The notes: generated by a model from the letters alone, not told the origin. A DNA stretch of 43,406 nt from HGM13634 sp045537285 (GCA_045537285.1 JAZSPC010000010.1:1-43406), one strand, 5' to 3'. Shown: positions 36,937 through 43,406, counted from the stretch's first letter. A program made the numbers and translations.

Positions 36937-36973
36937 TAAAAAAAGAAAGTGATATTTTTCACTTTCTTTTTTT
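36937..36973. terminator. Convergent terminator between yitT-like and XRE genes
   Basis: AAAAAAAGAAAGTGA pairs with TCACTTTCTTTTTTT. It has T runs on both strands (minus strand: TTTCTTTTTTT after the stem), so it can serve both genes. Confidence 0.85.
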
Positions 36974-36974
36974 G

Positions 36975-37241
36975 TTATGAAACTTTTTCTTCATCTAAGG
37001 GTTCAAATAATATTTTAATATCTACGCCTAATGCTTTTGCAATCTTATCCACAGTGCTTAGTGAAAAAGTATTTCTGCATGCACTTCTAGATTCTATTTT
37101 TCTAACAAACTCATAACTGTAATATGTAATTTCTGCTAATTTTTTCTGTGTTAAACCTTTTAATTTTCTTTGCTTTTTAATATTTTGACCAACTAAGTAA
37201 TAAATATCTTTTTCAACTTCATTTATCATTTTATACTTCAT
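36975..37241 (-). CDS. XRE-family small transcriptional regulator
   Basis: An 88-residue protein with an HTH_3/XRE domain at about 18-76: QNIKKQRKLKGLTQKKLAEIT with the recognition helix in YYSYEFVRKIESRSACRNTF, then VDKIAKALGVDIKILF. No effector domain. The start is uncertain: the ATG at 37241 has AAGGA only 1-2 nt upstream, while the in-frame ATG at 37229 is better spaced (about 12 nt) but lies just before the domain. A perfect 11-bp palindrome 20 nt upstream (37261-37283) is a likely operator for autorepression. It may be a solitary chromosomal repressor; no toxin partner is adjacent. Confidence 0.8.
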   Translation of the reverse strand: MKYKMINEVEKDIYYLVGQNIKKQRKLKGLTQKKLAEITYYSYEFVRKIESRSACRNTFSLSTVDKIAKALGVDIKILFEPLDEEKVS

Positions 37242-37260
37242 TTCCTTCTATATTAATATT

Positions 37261-37283
37261 TAATTTTACTGTCAGTAAAATTA
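37261..37283. promoter_or_regulatory. Perfect inverted repeat, candidate XRE operator
   Basis: TAATTTTACTG at 37261-37271 and CAGTAAAATTA at 37273-37283 are perfect inverted arms around one T. It lies 20 nt upstream of the XRE gene's start on its transcription side and about 54 nt from the -35 of ogg on the other strand. Confidence 0.55.
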
Positions 37284-37336
37284 TTGTATCAAAAATTAAT
37301 TTAAATTCACGTTCTAATATACCACCATAACGGACG

Positions 37337-37365
37337 TTGACATACTTATAAAAAAACAATATAAT
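37337..37365 (+). promoter_or_regulatory. Promoter of ogg
   Basis: TTGACA (37337-37342) and TATAAT (37360-37365) have a 17-nt spacer, both perfect consensus hexamers. Confidence 0.9.
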
Positions 37366-37383
37366 TAAAAAAGAGGTAATAAT

Positions 37384-38256
37384 ATGAAAGAGCAAGTATA
37401 TGTATTAGAAAATGTAGGATGTTTTGAACCAAAACACATATTTGAATGTGGGCAATGTTTTAGATGGAATGAAGAGGAAAATGGTAGTTATACAGGCGTA
37501 GTAGGTGGTAATGTTCTAAATGTAAAAAAAGAACAAAATAATATTATAATAAAAGGTATGTGTGAAGATAATATTCAAGATGTATGCAACCTGTATTTTG
37601 ATTTGGAAACAGATTATAATAAAATAAAATCTGAGTTATCAAAAATAGATGATAATATGAAAAAAAGTATTGAATATGGAAGCGGAATAAGAATATTAAA
37701 ACAAGATATATGGGAAACGTTAATAAGCTTTATAATTTCTGCCAACAATAATATACCTAGAATAAAAGGAATAATTGAAAGAATTTCTAAAAAATACGGA
37801 AAAGAAATAGAGTGGAACAATATAAAATACTATACATTTCCAACACCAGAAGAGCTTTCAAATGCAAGTGTAAGGGATTTAAGACTTTTGAGTTTGGGGT
37901 TTAGAGACAGTAGAGTATATGAAACAACTCAAATTATAAACAACAAAGAAATAGATTTAGTTAAATTAGAAAAAATGGAAGATACAAATGCTTTAAGGGA
38001 GGAACTTTTAAAGTTTCCAGGAGTAGGGCCTAAAGTTGCAGATTGTATAATGCTGTTTTCAATGAAAAAACATGAAGTATTTCCAATAGATGTATGGGTA
38101 AAAAGAGTAATGACAGAACTGTATTTAAACGAAGTTACAGAAGGAAATAGTAAAAATATAAGCAATAAGAAGATACTGGAACTGGCAGAAAGCAAATTTG
38201 GGAAATTATCAGGCCTAGCACAACAATATTTATTCTACTGGCGCAGAGAATTATAA
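37384..38256 (+). CDS. ogg: 8-oxoguanine DNA glycosylase (Ogg1 type)
   Basis: A 290-residue glycosylase. Residues 1-110 match the Ogg N-terminal domain (FECGQCFRWN near 20-29). The HhH-GPD domain has the hairpin FPGVGPKVADC with Schiff-base Lys217 and the catalytic Asp236 in FPIDVWVKR, a 19-residue spacing that equals Lys249/Asp268 of human OGG1. It removes oxidised guanine and nicks the DNA. GAGG lies about 7 nt before the ATG; it has its own strong promoter. Together with exoA at 32178 it offers two steps of base excision repair. Confidence 0.92.
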   Translation: MKEQVYVLENVGCFEPKHIFECGQCFRWNEEENGSYTGVVGGNVLNVKKEQNNIIIKGMCEDNIQDVCNLYFDLETDYNKIKSELSKIDDNMKKSIEYGSGIRILKQDIWETLISFIISANNNIPRIKGIIERISKKYGKEIEWNNIKYYTFPTPEELSNASVRDLRLLSLGFRDSRVYETTQIINNKEIDLVKLEKMEDTNALREELLKFPGVGPKVADCIMLFSMKKHEVFPIDVWVKRVMTELYLNEVTEGNSKNISNKKILELAESKFGKLSGLAQQYLFYWRREL

Positions 38257-38295
38257 AAAATAATATTACAAATATATGACATTTTTCTAAAATAA

Positions 38296-38324
38296 TTGAC
38301 AAGATAAAAAAGTATAGATATAAT
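38296..38324 (+). promoter_or_regulatory. Consensus promoter of the (CA)n mini-gene
   Basis: TTGACA (38296-38301) and TATAAT (38319-38324) have a 17-nt spacer, exact consensus. A near-match to a WalR box (ATTACA-N5-ATGACA, one mismatch, plus-strand reading) lies at 38265-38281. Confidence 0.85.
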
Positions 38325-38360
38325 TTAAATAAGAAGTAAAAAACAAAGGAGAAAATAAAA

Positions 38361-38411
38361 ATGGCTGAAACCGTTGCAAGAGTACACACACACACACACA
38401 CACACATGTAA
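38361..38411 (+). CDS. Short reading frame built on a (CA)11 repeat
   Basis: A 16-codon frame with an AAAGGAG site 9 nt before its ATG, encoding MAETVARV followed by alternating His-Thr residues and a final Met. The 38257-38605 interval otherwise holds only this unit, so it is the sole reading frame after a perfect promoter. Changing the repeat number changes the frame: one more CA unit would extend the product to 43 residues, ending inside the terminator hairpin at 38490; one fewer gives 17 residues. Whether the peptide is made or functional is unknown; a leader peptide or cis-acting sensor is possible. Confidence 0.4.
   Translation: MAETVARVHTHTHTHM
38385..38406 (+). repeat. (CA)11 dinucleotide microsatellite
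   Basis: Eleven uninterrupted CA units lie in the start region of the mini-gene. Such tracts are prone to slipped-strand length change and act as on/off switches in other bacteria. No other such tract was noticed in the window. Confidence 0.95.
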
Positions 38412-38467
38412 TTTAATAAATATAAAAAATAAGGCTGATGAAATTAGCCTTTATATAAATGTATATA

Positions 38468-38506
38468 AAACAGACCGATTATTGATATAGATCGTGTCTG
38501 TTTTTT
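38468..38506 (+). terminator. Terminator of the (CA)n mini-gene
   Basis: ACAGACCGAT (38470-38479) pairs with ATCG-T-GTCTGT (38491-38501) with one bulged T, followed by six T. A second hairpin, AAGGCTGA with TTAGCCTT (38431-38451), lies between the repeat and this terminator. Confidence 0.8.
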
Positions 38507-38531
38507 GTGTGTAAAAATTGGAAAAAGAAAA

Positions 38532-38573
38532 TGTCGAAAAATAATTGACAGTAAAAAATAGAAATAGTAAAAT
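38532..38573 (+). promoter_or_regulatory. Promoter of the second prepilin-like gene with adjacent Spo0A-type core
   Basis: TTGACA (38545-38550) and TAAAAT (38568-38573) are 17 nt apart. TGTCGAA at 38532-38538, the Spo0A box core, lies 6 nt before the -35. The promoter is well supported, the Spo0A site only tentatively. Confidence 0.6.
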
Positions 38574-38590
38574 GTACATAAGAATGTACA
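38571..38590 (+). repeat. Direct repeat over the start of transcription
   Basis: AATGTACA occurs twice (38571-38578 and 38583-38590) separated by TAAG. Each copy contains the palindrome TGTACA. It overlaps the -10 edge and start site, so it may be an operator. Confidence 0.4.
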
Positions 38591-38605
38591 CAAAGGAGGA
38601 TAAAA

Positions 38606-39370
38606 ATGAAAAGTACAAAAACAAATAAAGGTATAACGTTAATAGCATTAATAATAACAATAGTAGTATTATTAATCTTAGCAGTAGTGGCAATATCAAG
38701 TATAACAAATGATGGAATATTGCACTATGCACAAAATGCAGCAAGCTCATATAATCAGGCACAAAAGAATGAAGCAGGAATGTTAAATGGGTATTTAGAC
38801 TATTTAAATCAATTAAATCAACAAACTTGTTCAGAACACCAATGGACAGGCGCCGAATATAATGATGATATTGGTTCATATAATGCAGTAGAGTGTTCTG
38901 TATGTGGTTTAGTATGCGAACATAATAAAACTGAATGTAAAGCTCAATATGTTAATAGTGAAGAATGTGAACAGAAGTATTATTGTAGTACTTGCGGACT
39001 ATATTTTGAGGAGTGGTCTGGTGTTTTTCCACATAGTTACAGTAATGGATTTTGCGATTGTGGAGACGAATGTATTCACCCTAGTATATCAGATGGTGTT
39101 TATTCTATTTGGTGTGTACCATCAGATGGGTCTCATGAGCATGAAGGAGTTGGAAGTTGTGATATATGTGAACTTGTAAATGTACGTGGTGGTAGAGGCA
39201 CATGTGAAGATAATAATAATGATGGTAATTGTGATGTTTGCAACGAAAAAATTGCTCATTTGGATGAAAATAACGACGGACAATGCGATGCTTGTGGTTA
39301 CTGTGTAAATGGACACGTCGATGAAGATGATGACCAATCGGTTTGCGATATATGCGGATGTGATTGTTAA
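38606..39370 (+). CDS. Prepilin-like protein with a Cys-rich, Asp/Gly-repeat tail
   Basis: A 254-residue protein whose leader (KGITLIALIITIVVLLILA after a short basic head) and following 40 residues closely match the gene at 178 at both DNA and protein level; as there, Ala replaces the usual Glu at +5. After residue 72 it turns Cys-rich: CEHNKTEC, YYCSTCGLYF, FCDCGDEC, GSCDIC, then three units reading NDGNCDVC, NDGQCDAC and DDQSVCDICGC, calcium- or zinc-binding-like repeats common in clostridial surface proteins. AAAGGAGG precedes the ATG. It sits directly upstream of minD but is separated by a terminator. Surface location is inferred; ligand unknown. Confidence 0.7.
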   Translation: MKSTKTNKGITLIALIITIVVLLILAVVAISSITNDGILHYAQNAASSYNQAQKNEAGMLNGYLDYLNQLNQQTCSEHQWTGAEYNDDIGSYNAVECSVCGLVCEHNKTECKAQYVNSEECEQKYYCSTCGLYFEEWSGVFPHSYSNGFCDCGDECIHPSISDGVYSIWCVPSDGSHEHEGVGSCDICELVNVRGGRGTCEDNNNDGNCDVCNEKIAHLDENNDGQCDACGYCVNGHVDEDDDQSVCDICGCDC

Positions 39371-39412
39371 TTAAATAAATCTCAAAACTGACATAAATAA
39401 ATATAGTAAATT

Positions 39413-39448
39413 TAAAAAAGAGCATAAATATATTTATGTTCTTTTTTT
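39413..39448 (+). terminator. Terminator after the second prepilin-like gene
   Basis: AAAAAGAGCATAAAT pairs with ATTTATGTTCTTTTT (one G-T pair) and continues in T. Confidence 0.85.
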
Positions 39449-39478
39449 ATACAAATTTTATTTTTTACCTCATTATCA

Positions 39479-39507
39479 TTGACTTTATTCGAAAATGCGT
39501 ATAAAAT
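39479..39507 (+). promoter_or_regulatory. Promoter of minD-minE-rodA
   Basis: TTGACT (39479-39484) and TAAAAT (39502-39507) are 17 nt apart. This places the transcript start near 39514, past the in-frame ATG at 39495, and supports the minD start at 39564. Confidence 0.7.
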
Positions 39508-39563
39508 ATAGGCAAAGAAATTATAAAGCACTACGGAAGCAATATAATCGAGGAGGAATAATA

Positions 39564-40361
39564 ATGGGAGAAGTTATCGTTGTAACATCAGGAAAAGGTG
39601 GAGTAGGAAAAACAACAACAACAGCAAACTTAGGTGCATCATTAGCATTAGAAGGGAAGAAAGTAGTATTAGTAGATACTGATATTGGTTTAAGAAATCT
39701 AGATGTTGTTATGGGTTTAGAAAACAGAATAGTATATGATATAGTAGACGTTGTTGAAGAAAAATGTAAATTAAGACAAGCTCTTATCAAAGATAAAAGA
39801 TTTGAAGAACTATTTTTGTTACCTGCTGCACAAACAAGAGATAAAAGTGCTGTAAATGAAGAGCAAATGATAGAATTAACAAATAAATTAAAAGAAGAAT
39901 TTGACTATATTTTAATAGATTGTCCTGCTGGAATTGAACAAGGTTTCAAAAACGCTATTGCTGGTGCAGATAGAGCAATAGTTGTAACAACAGCAGAAAT
40001 CTCAGCAATAAGAGATGCTGATAGAATAATAGGATTATTAGAATCATCAGAAATCAAAAATCCAGAATTAGTAGTAAATAGATTACGTCCAAGTATGGTA
40101 AGAAAAGGCGAAATGATGGATGTTGATGATATAGTAGATTTATTATCAATAGATTTAATTGGTGTTGTGCCAGATGACGAATATATTATTTCTCAAACCA
40201 ATAAAGGAGAGCCAGTAATATCAAACAAAAAAGCACCTTCTGGAAAAGCTTATTTAGAAATATCAAAAAGAATCTTGGGAGAAAATATAGAGATAACTAT
40301 ACCAGGAAGAGAAAAAGGATTTTTTGCCAAATTAAAAAGACTTTTTTCTAAGGGAAAATAA
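39564..40361 (+). CDS. minD: Septum site-determining ATPase MinD
   Basis: A 265-residue ParA-type ATPase with the deviant Walker A GKGGVGKTT (10-18), VDTDIGLRNLDVVMG (about 39-53), a Walker B DYILIDCPAGIEQG near 118, and a C-terminal amphipathic helix GFFAKLKRLFSKGK that would target the membrane. It binds the membrane with ATP and recruits MinC (gene at 6949). AGGAGG lies 7 nt before the ATG. It has its own promoter because minC is not upstream. Confidence 0.97.
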   Translation: MGEVIVVTSGKGGVGKTTTTANLGASLALEGKKVVLVDTDIGLRNLDVVMGLENRIVYDIVDVVEEKCKLRQALIKDKRFEELFLLPAAQTRDKSAVNEEQMIELTNKLKEEFDYILIDCPAGIEQGFKNAIAGADRAIVVTTAEISAIRDADRIIGLLESSEIKNPELVVNRLRPSMVRKGEMMDVDDIVDLLSIDLIGVVPDDEYIISQTNKGEPVISNKKAPSGKAYLEISKRILGENIEITIPGREKGFFAKLKRLFSKGK

Positions 40362-40399
40362 AGATAGATAAATAAGTAGTTAATTGGAGGAATAGACGA

Positions 40400-40930
40400 A
40401 TGTTTGAAAATATATTAAAATTTTTTAAAGGCTTGGGTAAAAGTGAAAAAGAAGCAAAATCAAAAGATGCAGCAAAAGAAAGATTGCACTTAGTATTAAT
40501 GCAAGATAGAGCAAACATATCTGCCGATTTCTTAGCTTTAATGAAACAAGAAATAATTGAAGTTATTAAAAAGTATATAGATGTAGATGAAAACGCAATA
40601 GATGTTAGATTAACAAATAAATCTAATGATGATGGAACAACCGGTGCGCCTGTTCTATATGCTAATATTCCAATAATGAGTGTTAAAGATGAAGCGAAAG
40701 AAGGAGCAAGAAAAGTAAAAGCAGAGGCTGCTTCTGAAAAAAAAGAAGATACAGTAGAAGAAGTTAAAGAGACTGAAAAAGAAGAAACTGTATCAGAAGA
40801 AGATAAAAAAGAAGAGCAAGAGGAAACTAAAATAGAAGAAGAAACAAAAGAGGTTATAGAAAAAGCAGAAGAAATAGTAGAAGAAATCAACGAAGAAATA
40901 AGTGAAGAAACAAATACGGAGAGCAAATAA
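40400..40930 (+). CDS. minE: MinE with a long acidic C-terminal extension
   Basis: Residues 1-97 are a normal MinE: a short amphipathic N-terminus (MFENILKFFKG), the MinD-interacting stretch AAKERLHLVLMQDRANIS and the dimerisation half ending LYANIPIM. MinE stimulates MinD and drives pole-to-pole oscillation. Residues 98-176 are an unusual tail of alternating Glu and Lys, apparently disordered or coiled coil; typical MinE ends near residue 90. AATTGGAGG lies about 10 nt before the ATG. It lies 38 nt after minD. Confidence 0.92.
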   Translation: MFENILKFFKGLGKSEKEAKSKDAAKERLHLVLMQDRANISADFLALMKQEIIEVIKKYIDVDENAIDVRLTNKSNDDGTTGAPVLYANIPIMSVKDEAKEGARKVKAEAASEKKEDTVEEVKETEKEETVSEEDKKEEQEETKIEEETKEVIEKAEEIVEEINEEISEETNTESK

Positions 40931-40954
40931 ATTTTTATTCCGAAAGGATAATAT

Positions 40955-42064
40955 ATGAAAAAAAGATTTTTACGAAATGCTGAATGGGGAATATTAATTT
41001 GCAGTCTAGTATTATTAGTAATTGGTTTAGTTGCATTATTTTCAGCAACTGCTGGAAGTGACTATTCAGAATTTAAAAAACAAATATTGTGGTTTTTAAT
41101 AAGCATACCTATAATAATTATAGTTATGCTTATTGATTATAATACGATAGCAAAATTTTCTTATGTTTTTTATGGAGTATTTGTTGTACTATTAATAGGA
41201 GTATTATTTACAGAGCCTGTGAATGGTGCAAGGAGCTGGTACGAGATAACTGAAACTTTAAAATTTCAACCAAGTGAACTTGCAAAAATATTTGTAATAA
41301 TGTTTATAGCCACAATATTAGTAAGATTGCAAAAAGATAATAAGAATGAGATTAACAAAATACATAAACTATTTCTTTTATTAATATTAATAGGAATTCC
41401 GTTATTGTTAATAATTATACAGCCAGACTATGGAACTGCGATGGCTTTTGTTGTTTCAGTATGTTTTATGCTATTTGTAGCAGGAATAGATAAAAAATAT
41501 ATATTAATAGCATTATTATTAATAGCTATAACTTTGCCACTAGCCTATGTATTCATATTACCAGAACATGCTAAAACAAGAATAGAAGTATTTTTAAATC
41601 CTGAAATGGACCCAAGAGGTGCAGGATATAATATTATACAATCAAAACTTGCAATAGGAGCAGGTAGACTATTTGGAATGGGAATGCTAAAAGGAAACCA
41701 AACACAGTTAGGTTATCTATACCCTAAAACCACAGACTTTATATTCTCTGTAATAGGAGAAGAATTGGGATTTATATGTGCAGGAGCAGTAATTATTCTT
41801 TATGTTGTAATGATTACAAAGGCAATATATGTAGCCAAAACAGCAAAAAATGATTTAGGTTCATATATAGCAATAGGAATAGCAGGAATATTCTTTTTTC
41901 ACATGTTAGAAAATATAGGTATGACAATGGGATTACTTCCAATTACAGGAGTTCCACTTCCATTTGTAAGTTATGGTGGAAGCTCAATGCTAACTAATTT
42001 TATGTGTATAGCAATGCTTTTAAATATTAGTGGTAGAAGACAAAAAACAATATTTATAAATTAG
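40955..42064 (+). CDS. rodA: SEDS peptidoglycan polymerase RodA
   Basis: A 369-residue protein with about ten membrane spans and SEDS signatures: GARSWYEI, FQPSELAKI with the conserved Glu, PDYGTAMAF, DPRGAGYNIIQS, EELGF and GVPLPFVSYGGSS. SEDS proteins polymerise glycan strands. Position after minDE and in an elongation cluster points to RodA, with mrdA (4845) as its transpeptidase partner; FtsW cannot be wholly excluded. CGAAAGG lies about 8 nt before the ATG. Confidence 0.92.
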   Translation: MKKRFLRNAEWGILICSLVLLVIGLVALFSATAGSDYSEFKKQILWFLISIPIIIIVMLIDYNTIAKFSYVFYGVFVVLLIGVLFTEPVNGARSWYEITETLKFQPSELAKIFVIMFIATILVRLQKDNKNEINKIHKLFLLLILIGIPLLLIIIQPDYGTAMAFVVSVCFMLFVAGIDKKYILIALLLIAITLPLAYVFILPEHAKTRIEVFLNPEMDPRGAGYNIIQSKLAIGAGRLFGMGMLKGNQTQLGYLYPKTTDFIFSVIGEELGFICAGAVIILYVVMITKAIYVAKTAKNDLGSYIAIGIAGIFFFHMLENIGMTMGLLPITGVPLPFVSYGGSSMLTNFMCIAMLLNISGRRQKTIFIN

Positions 42065-42072
42065 AGGAAAAA

Positions 42073-43029
42073 ATGTACGTAAAAAAATTTAAAATAGGAA
42101 ATGTAGAATTAGAAAATAATATTTTACTAGCACCAATGGCAGGTATTACAGACCTGCCATTTAGAGTAATGGCTAAAAAGCAAGGGGCAGCACTTGTATA
42201 TACGGAAATGGTAAGCTCAAAAGCAATTTTCTATGGAGATGAAAAAACAAAGAAACTTTTAAATATGGAATGTGAAAAAAGACCAGTAGCAGTTCAAGTA
42301 TTTGGAAGTGATGTAGAATCAATGGCATATGCAGCCAAATACGTTGAACCTATTGCAGACATTATAGATATAAATATGGGATGCCCAGCACCCAAGGTTG
42401 TAAAAAATGGGGATGGTTCTAAGTTATTATTAAACTTAGACTTAGCAGAAGAGATTGTAAAAGCAGTAGTAGAAGCAGTAAAAAAGCCTGTAACGGTGAA
42501 ATTTAGAAAAGGATGGAACAATAGTAATGTTGTTGCAGTGGAAGCGGCAAAAAGATTTGAAAGAGCCGGAGCAAAAGCTATAACAATACATGGAAGAACA
42601 AGAGAAGAATATTATAGCGGAGCTTGTGATTTGGATATAATAAAAGAAGTAAAACAAGCAGTAAGTATTCCAGTAATAGGAAACGGGGATGTAAAAGATA
42701 TAAAATCTGCACAAAGAATGTTTGAATATACAGGAGTAGATGCAATTATGATAGGCAGAGCATCACTTGGAAATCCATGGATATTTAAATCTATAATTGA
42801 AGGTACAGAATATATTCCAACAAATAAAGAAAGATTAGATGCAATTTTAGAACACTTAGAATTAATGATAAAAGAAAAGGGTGAATATGTAGCAATAAGA
42901 GAAATGAGAAAGCACATTTCAGGCTACACAAAAAATCTTCCAAACTCATCAAAATTTAGAGAAGAAATGAATAAAATTGAGAATAAAGATGAGCTTGTAA
43001 AGTATATAACAGAATATTTAAGTTGTTAA
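42073..43029 (+). CDS. dusB: tRNA-dihydrouridine synthase (DusB-like)
   Basis: A 318-residue flavoenzyme TIM barrel that reduces uridine in tRNA. Motifs are LAPMAGITDLPFRVM (17-31), the active-site Cys104 in NMGCPAPKVVKNG, VTVKFRKGWN, TIHGRTREEYYSG, VIGNGDV and MIGRASLGNPWIF. RBS GAGG lies about 5 nt before the ATG. It starts 8 nt after rodA, so the two genes are probably cotranscribed; a shared function is not evident. Subfamily Dus B is likely, not proven. Confidence 0.9.
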   Translation: MYVKKFKIGNVELENNILLAPMAGITDLPFRVMAKKQGAALVYTEMVSSKAIFYGDEKTKKLLNMECEKRPVAVQVFGSDVESMAYAAKYVEPIADIIDINMGCPAPKVVKNGDGSKLLLNLDLAEEIVKAVVEAVKKPVTVKFRKGWNNSNVVAVEAAKRFERAGAKAITIHGRTREEYYSGACDLDIIKEVKQAVSIPVIGNGDVKDIKSAQRMFEYTGVDAIMIGRASLGNPWIFKSIIEGTEYIPTNKERLDAILEHLELMIKEKGEYVAIREMRKHISGYTKNLPNSSKFREEMNKIENKDELVKYITEYLSC

Positions 43030-43042
43030 AAACATATACATT

Positions 43043-43071
43043 AAAAGAATAGATTTAATCTATTCTTTTTT
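43043..43071 (+). terminator. Terminator after dus
   Basis: AAAAGAATAGAT pairs with ATCTATTCTTTT around TTA, with a T run after it. Confidence 0.9.
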
Positions 43072-43087
43072 GTTTTTTGGAGGAATT

Positions 43088-43406
43088 ATGAATAAAAAAT
43101 TAAAAGTATTTTTAATAATTTTTATAGTCATTTTAATTTTGGTTTTTTTAATACAAATAGTATATAAAACCATTCAAACTGGAAATAATATAAGTAAATC
43201 ATCAAATGATTTAATAGAAGATATTTTAAATATTAGTTCTTATGAAGCAGAGTTAGAAGTAATAGTAAATTCAAATAAAACTACAAATAAATATTTACTA
43301 CATCAATACTTTATACAACCAAATCTATCCAAACAAATAGTAAAAGAACCAAGCAATATTCAAGGATTAGAAATAATATATGATGGAAATAAACTAGAAA
43401 TAAAAA
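43088..43406 (+). CDS. Start of a membrane-anchored LolA/GerS-like protein (truncated by the window)
   Basis: The frame opens at an ATG with GGAGG 5 nt upstream and runs off the right end after 106 codons. It has a hydrophobic anchor (about residues 7-25) without a lipobox Cys, then SYEAELEVIVNSNKTTNKY and HQYFIQPNLSKQIV, followed by GLEIIYDGNKLEIK. That strand order resembles LolA-like lipoprotein-carrier folds such as clostridial GerS, a partner that CwlD needs in C. difficile. Only the start is visible, so the assignment is tentative. Its RBS begins directly after the terminator of dus. Confidence 0.45.
   Translation, partial: MNKKLKVFLIIFIVILILVFLIQIVYKTIQTGNNISKSSNDLIEDILNISSYEAELEVIVNSNKTTNKYLLHQYFIQPNLSKQIVKEPSNIQGLEIIYDGNKLEIK

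Noticed and set aside
38361..38411. His-Thr-rich peptide read as a his-operon leader peptide
   Set aside because: No histidine or threonine biosynthesis genes follow, and the His-Thr alternation is simply the translation of CA repeats.
39495..39563. Upstream in-frame extension of minD
   Set aside because: The ATG at 39495 overlaps the promoter; the AGGAGG before 39564 and the MinD family start fit the shorter form.
1..43406. tRNA, rRNA, CRISPR, transposon or phage genes
   Set aside because: None of their signatures was found by reading both strands; the 32-kb block between minC and minD has no visible mobility genes.

Overview
The window reads as a chromosomal segment of a very AT-rich, spore-forming low-GC Gram-positive bacterium of the class Clostridia, probably an uncultured, gut-type lineage. 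The evidence is strong A-ending codon preference, AGGAGG-type ribosome binding sites, many rho-independent terminators and sigma-A-like promoters, the sporulation genes cwlD and spoIIE, the radC-mreBCD-mrdA-minC block, and a WalR/WalK-like two-component pair. No tRNA, rRNA, CRISPR array, transposase, integrase or phage gene was seen. GC content was not computed.

Layout. 1-1240: a prepilin-like surface protein whose 3' end looks like a hypervariable cassette. 1278-7727: DUF4321 protein, radC, then cell-shape and division genes mreB, mreC, mreD, mrdA (PBP2) and minC. 7727-8339 (minus): two small Asn-rich proteins. 8491-16534: one 8-kb gene for a three-module cyclic beta-1,2-glucan synthase-like enzyme. 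16558-20846: WalR/WalK-like regulators, an anchored Ig-like protein and a REC-GGDEF protein. 20854-22868: a kinase/ParB-like fusion and cwlD. 23040-25602: spoIIE. 25601-26388 (minus): acyl-ACP thioesterase. 26413-29195: WG-repeat protein, acpS, tatD. 29213-30773 (minus): htpX and lemA. 30824-32086: a G5/glucosaminidase-like wall protein behind three perfect WalR-type boxes. 32178-36003: exodeoxyribonuclease III, AI-2E family permease, rnc, Elp3-like radical SAM. 36055-38256: YitT family protein, XRE regulator (minus) with a palindromic operator candidate, ogg. 38296-38506: a minute transcription unit containing a (CA)11 microsatellite inside a short reading frame. 38532-39448: a second prepilin-like gene with a Cys-rich tail. 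39479-43071: minD, minE, rodA, dus. 43088-end: start of a LolA/GerS-like anchored protein.

How it fits together. Many of the genes serve the cell envelope: elongation (mreBCD, mrdA, rodA), division-site choice (minC, minD, minE), wall homeostasis (walR/walK, G5/glucosaminidase), sporulation and cortex maturation (spoIIE, cwlD, perhaps the GerS-like gene). The mre-min-rodA cluster, contiguous in many clostridia, is split here, with minC about 32 kb from minDE-rodA. The most interesting signals are the diversity-generating-retroelement-like C-terminus of the first prepilin-like gene, the (CA)11 mini-gene overlapping its own terminator, matched WalR boxes at two wall-related promoters, and the kinase/ParB-like fusion.
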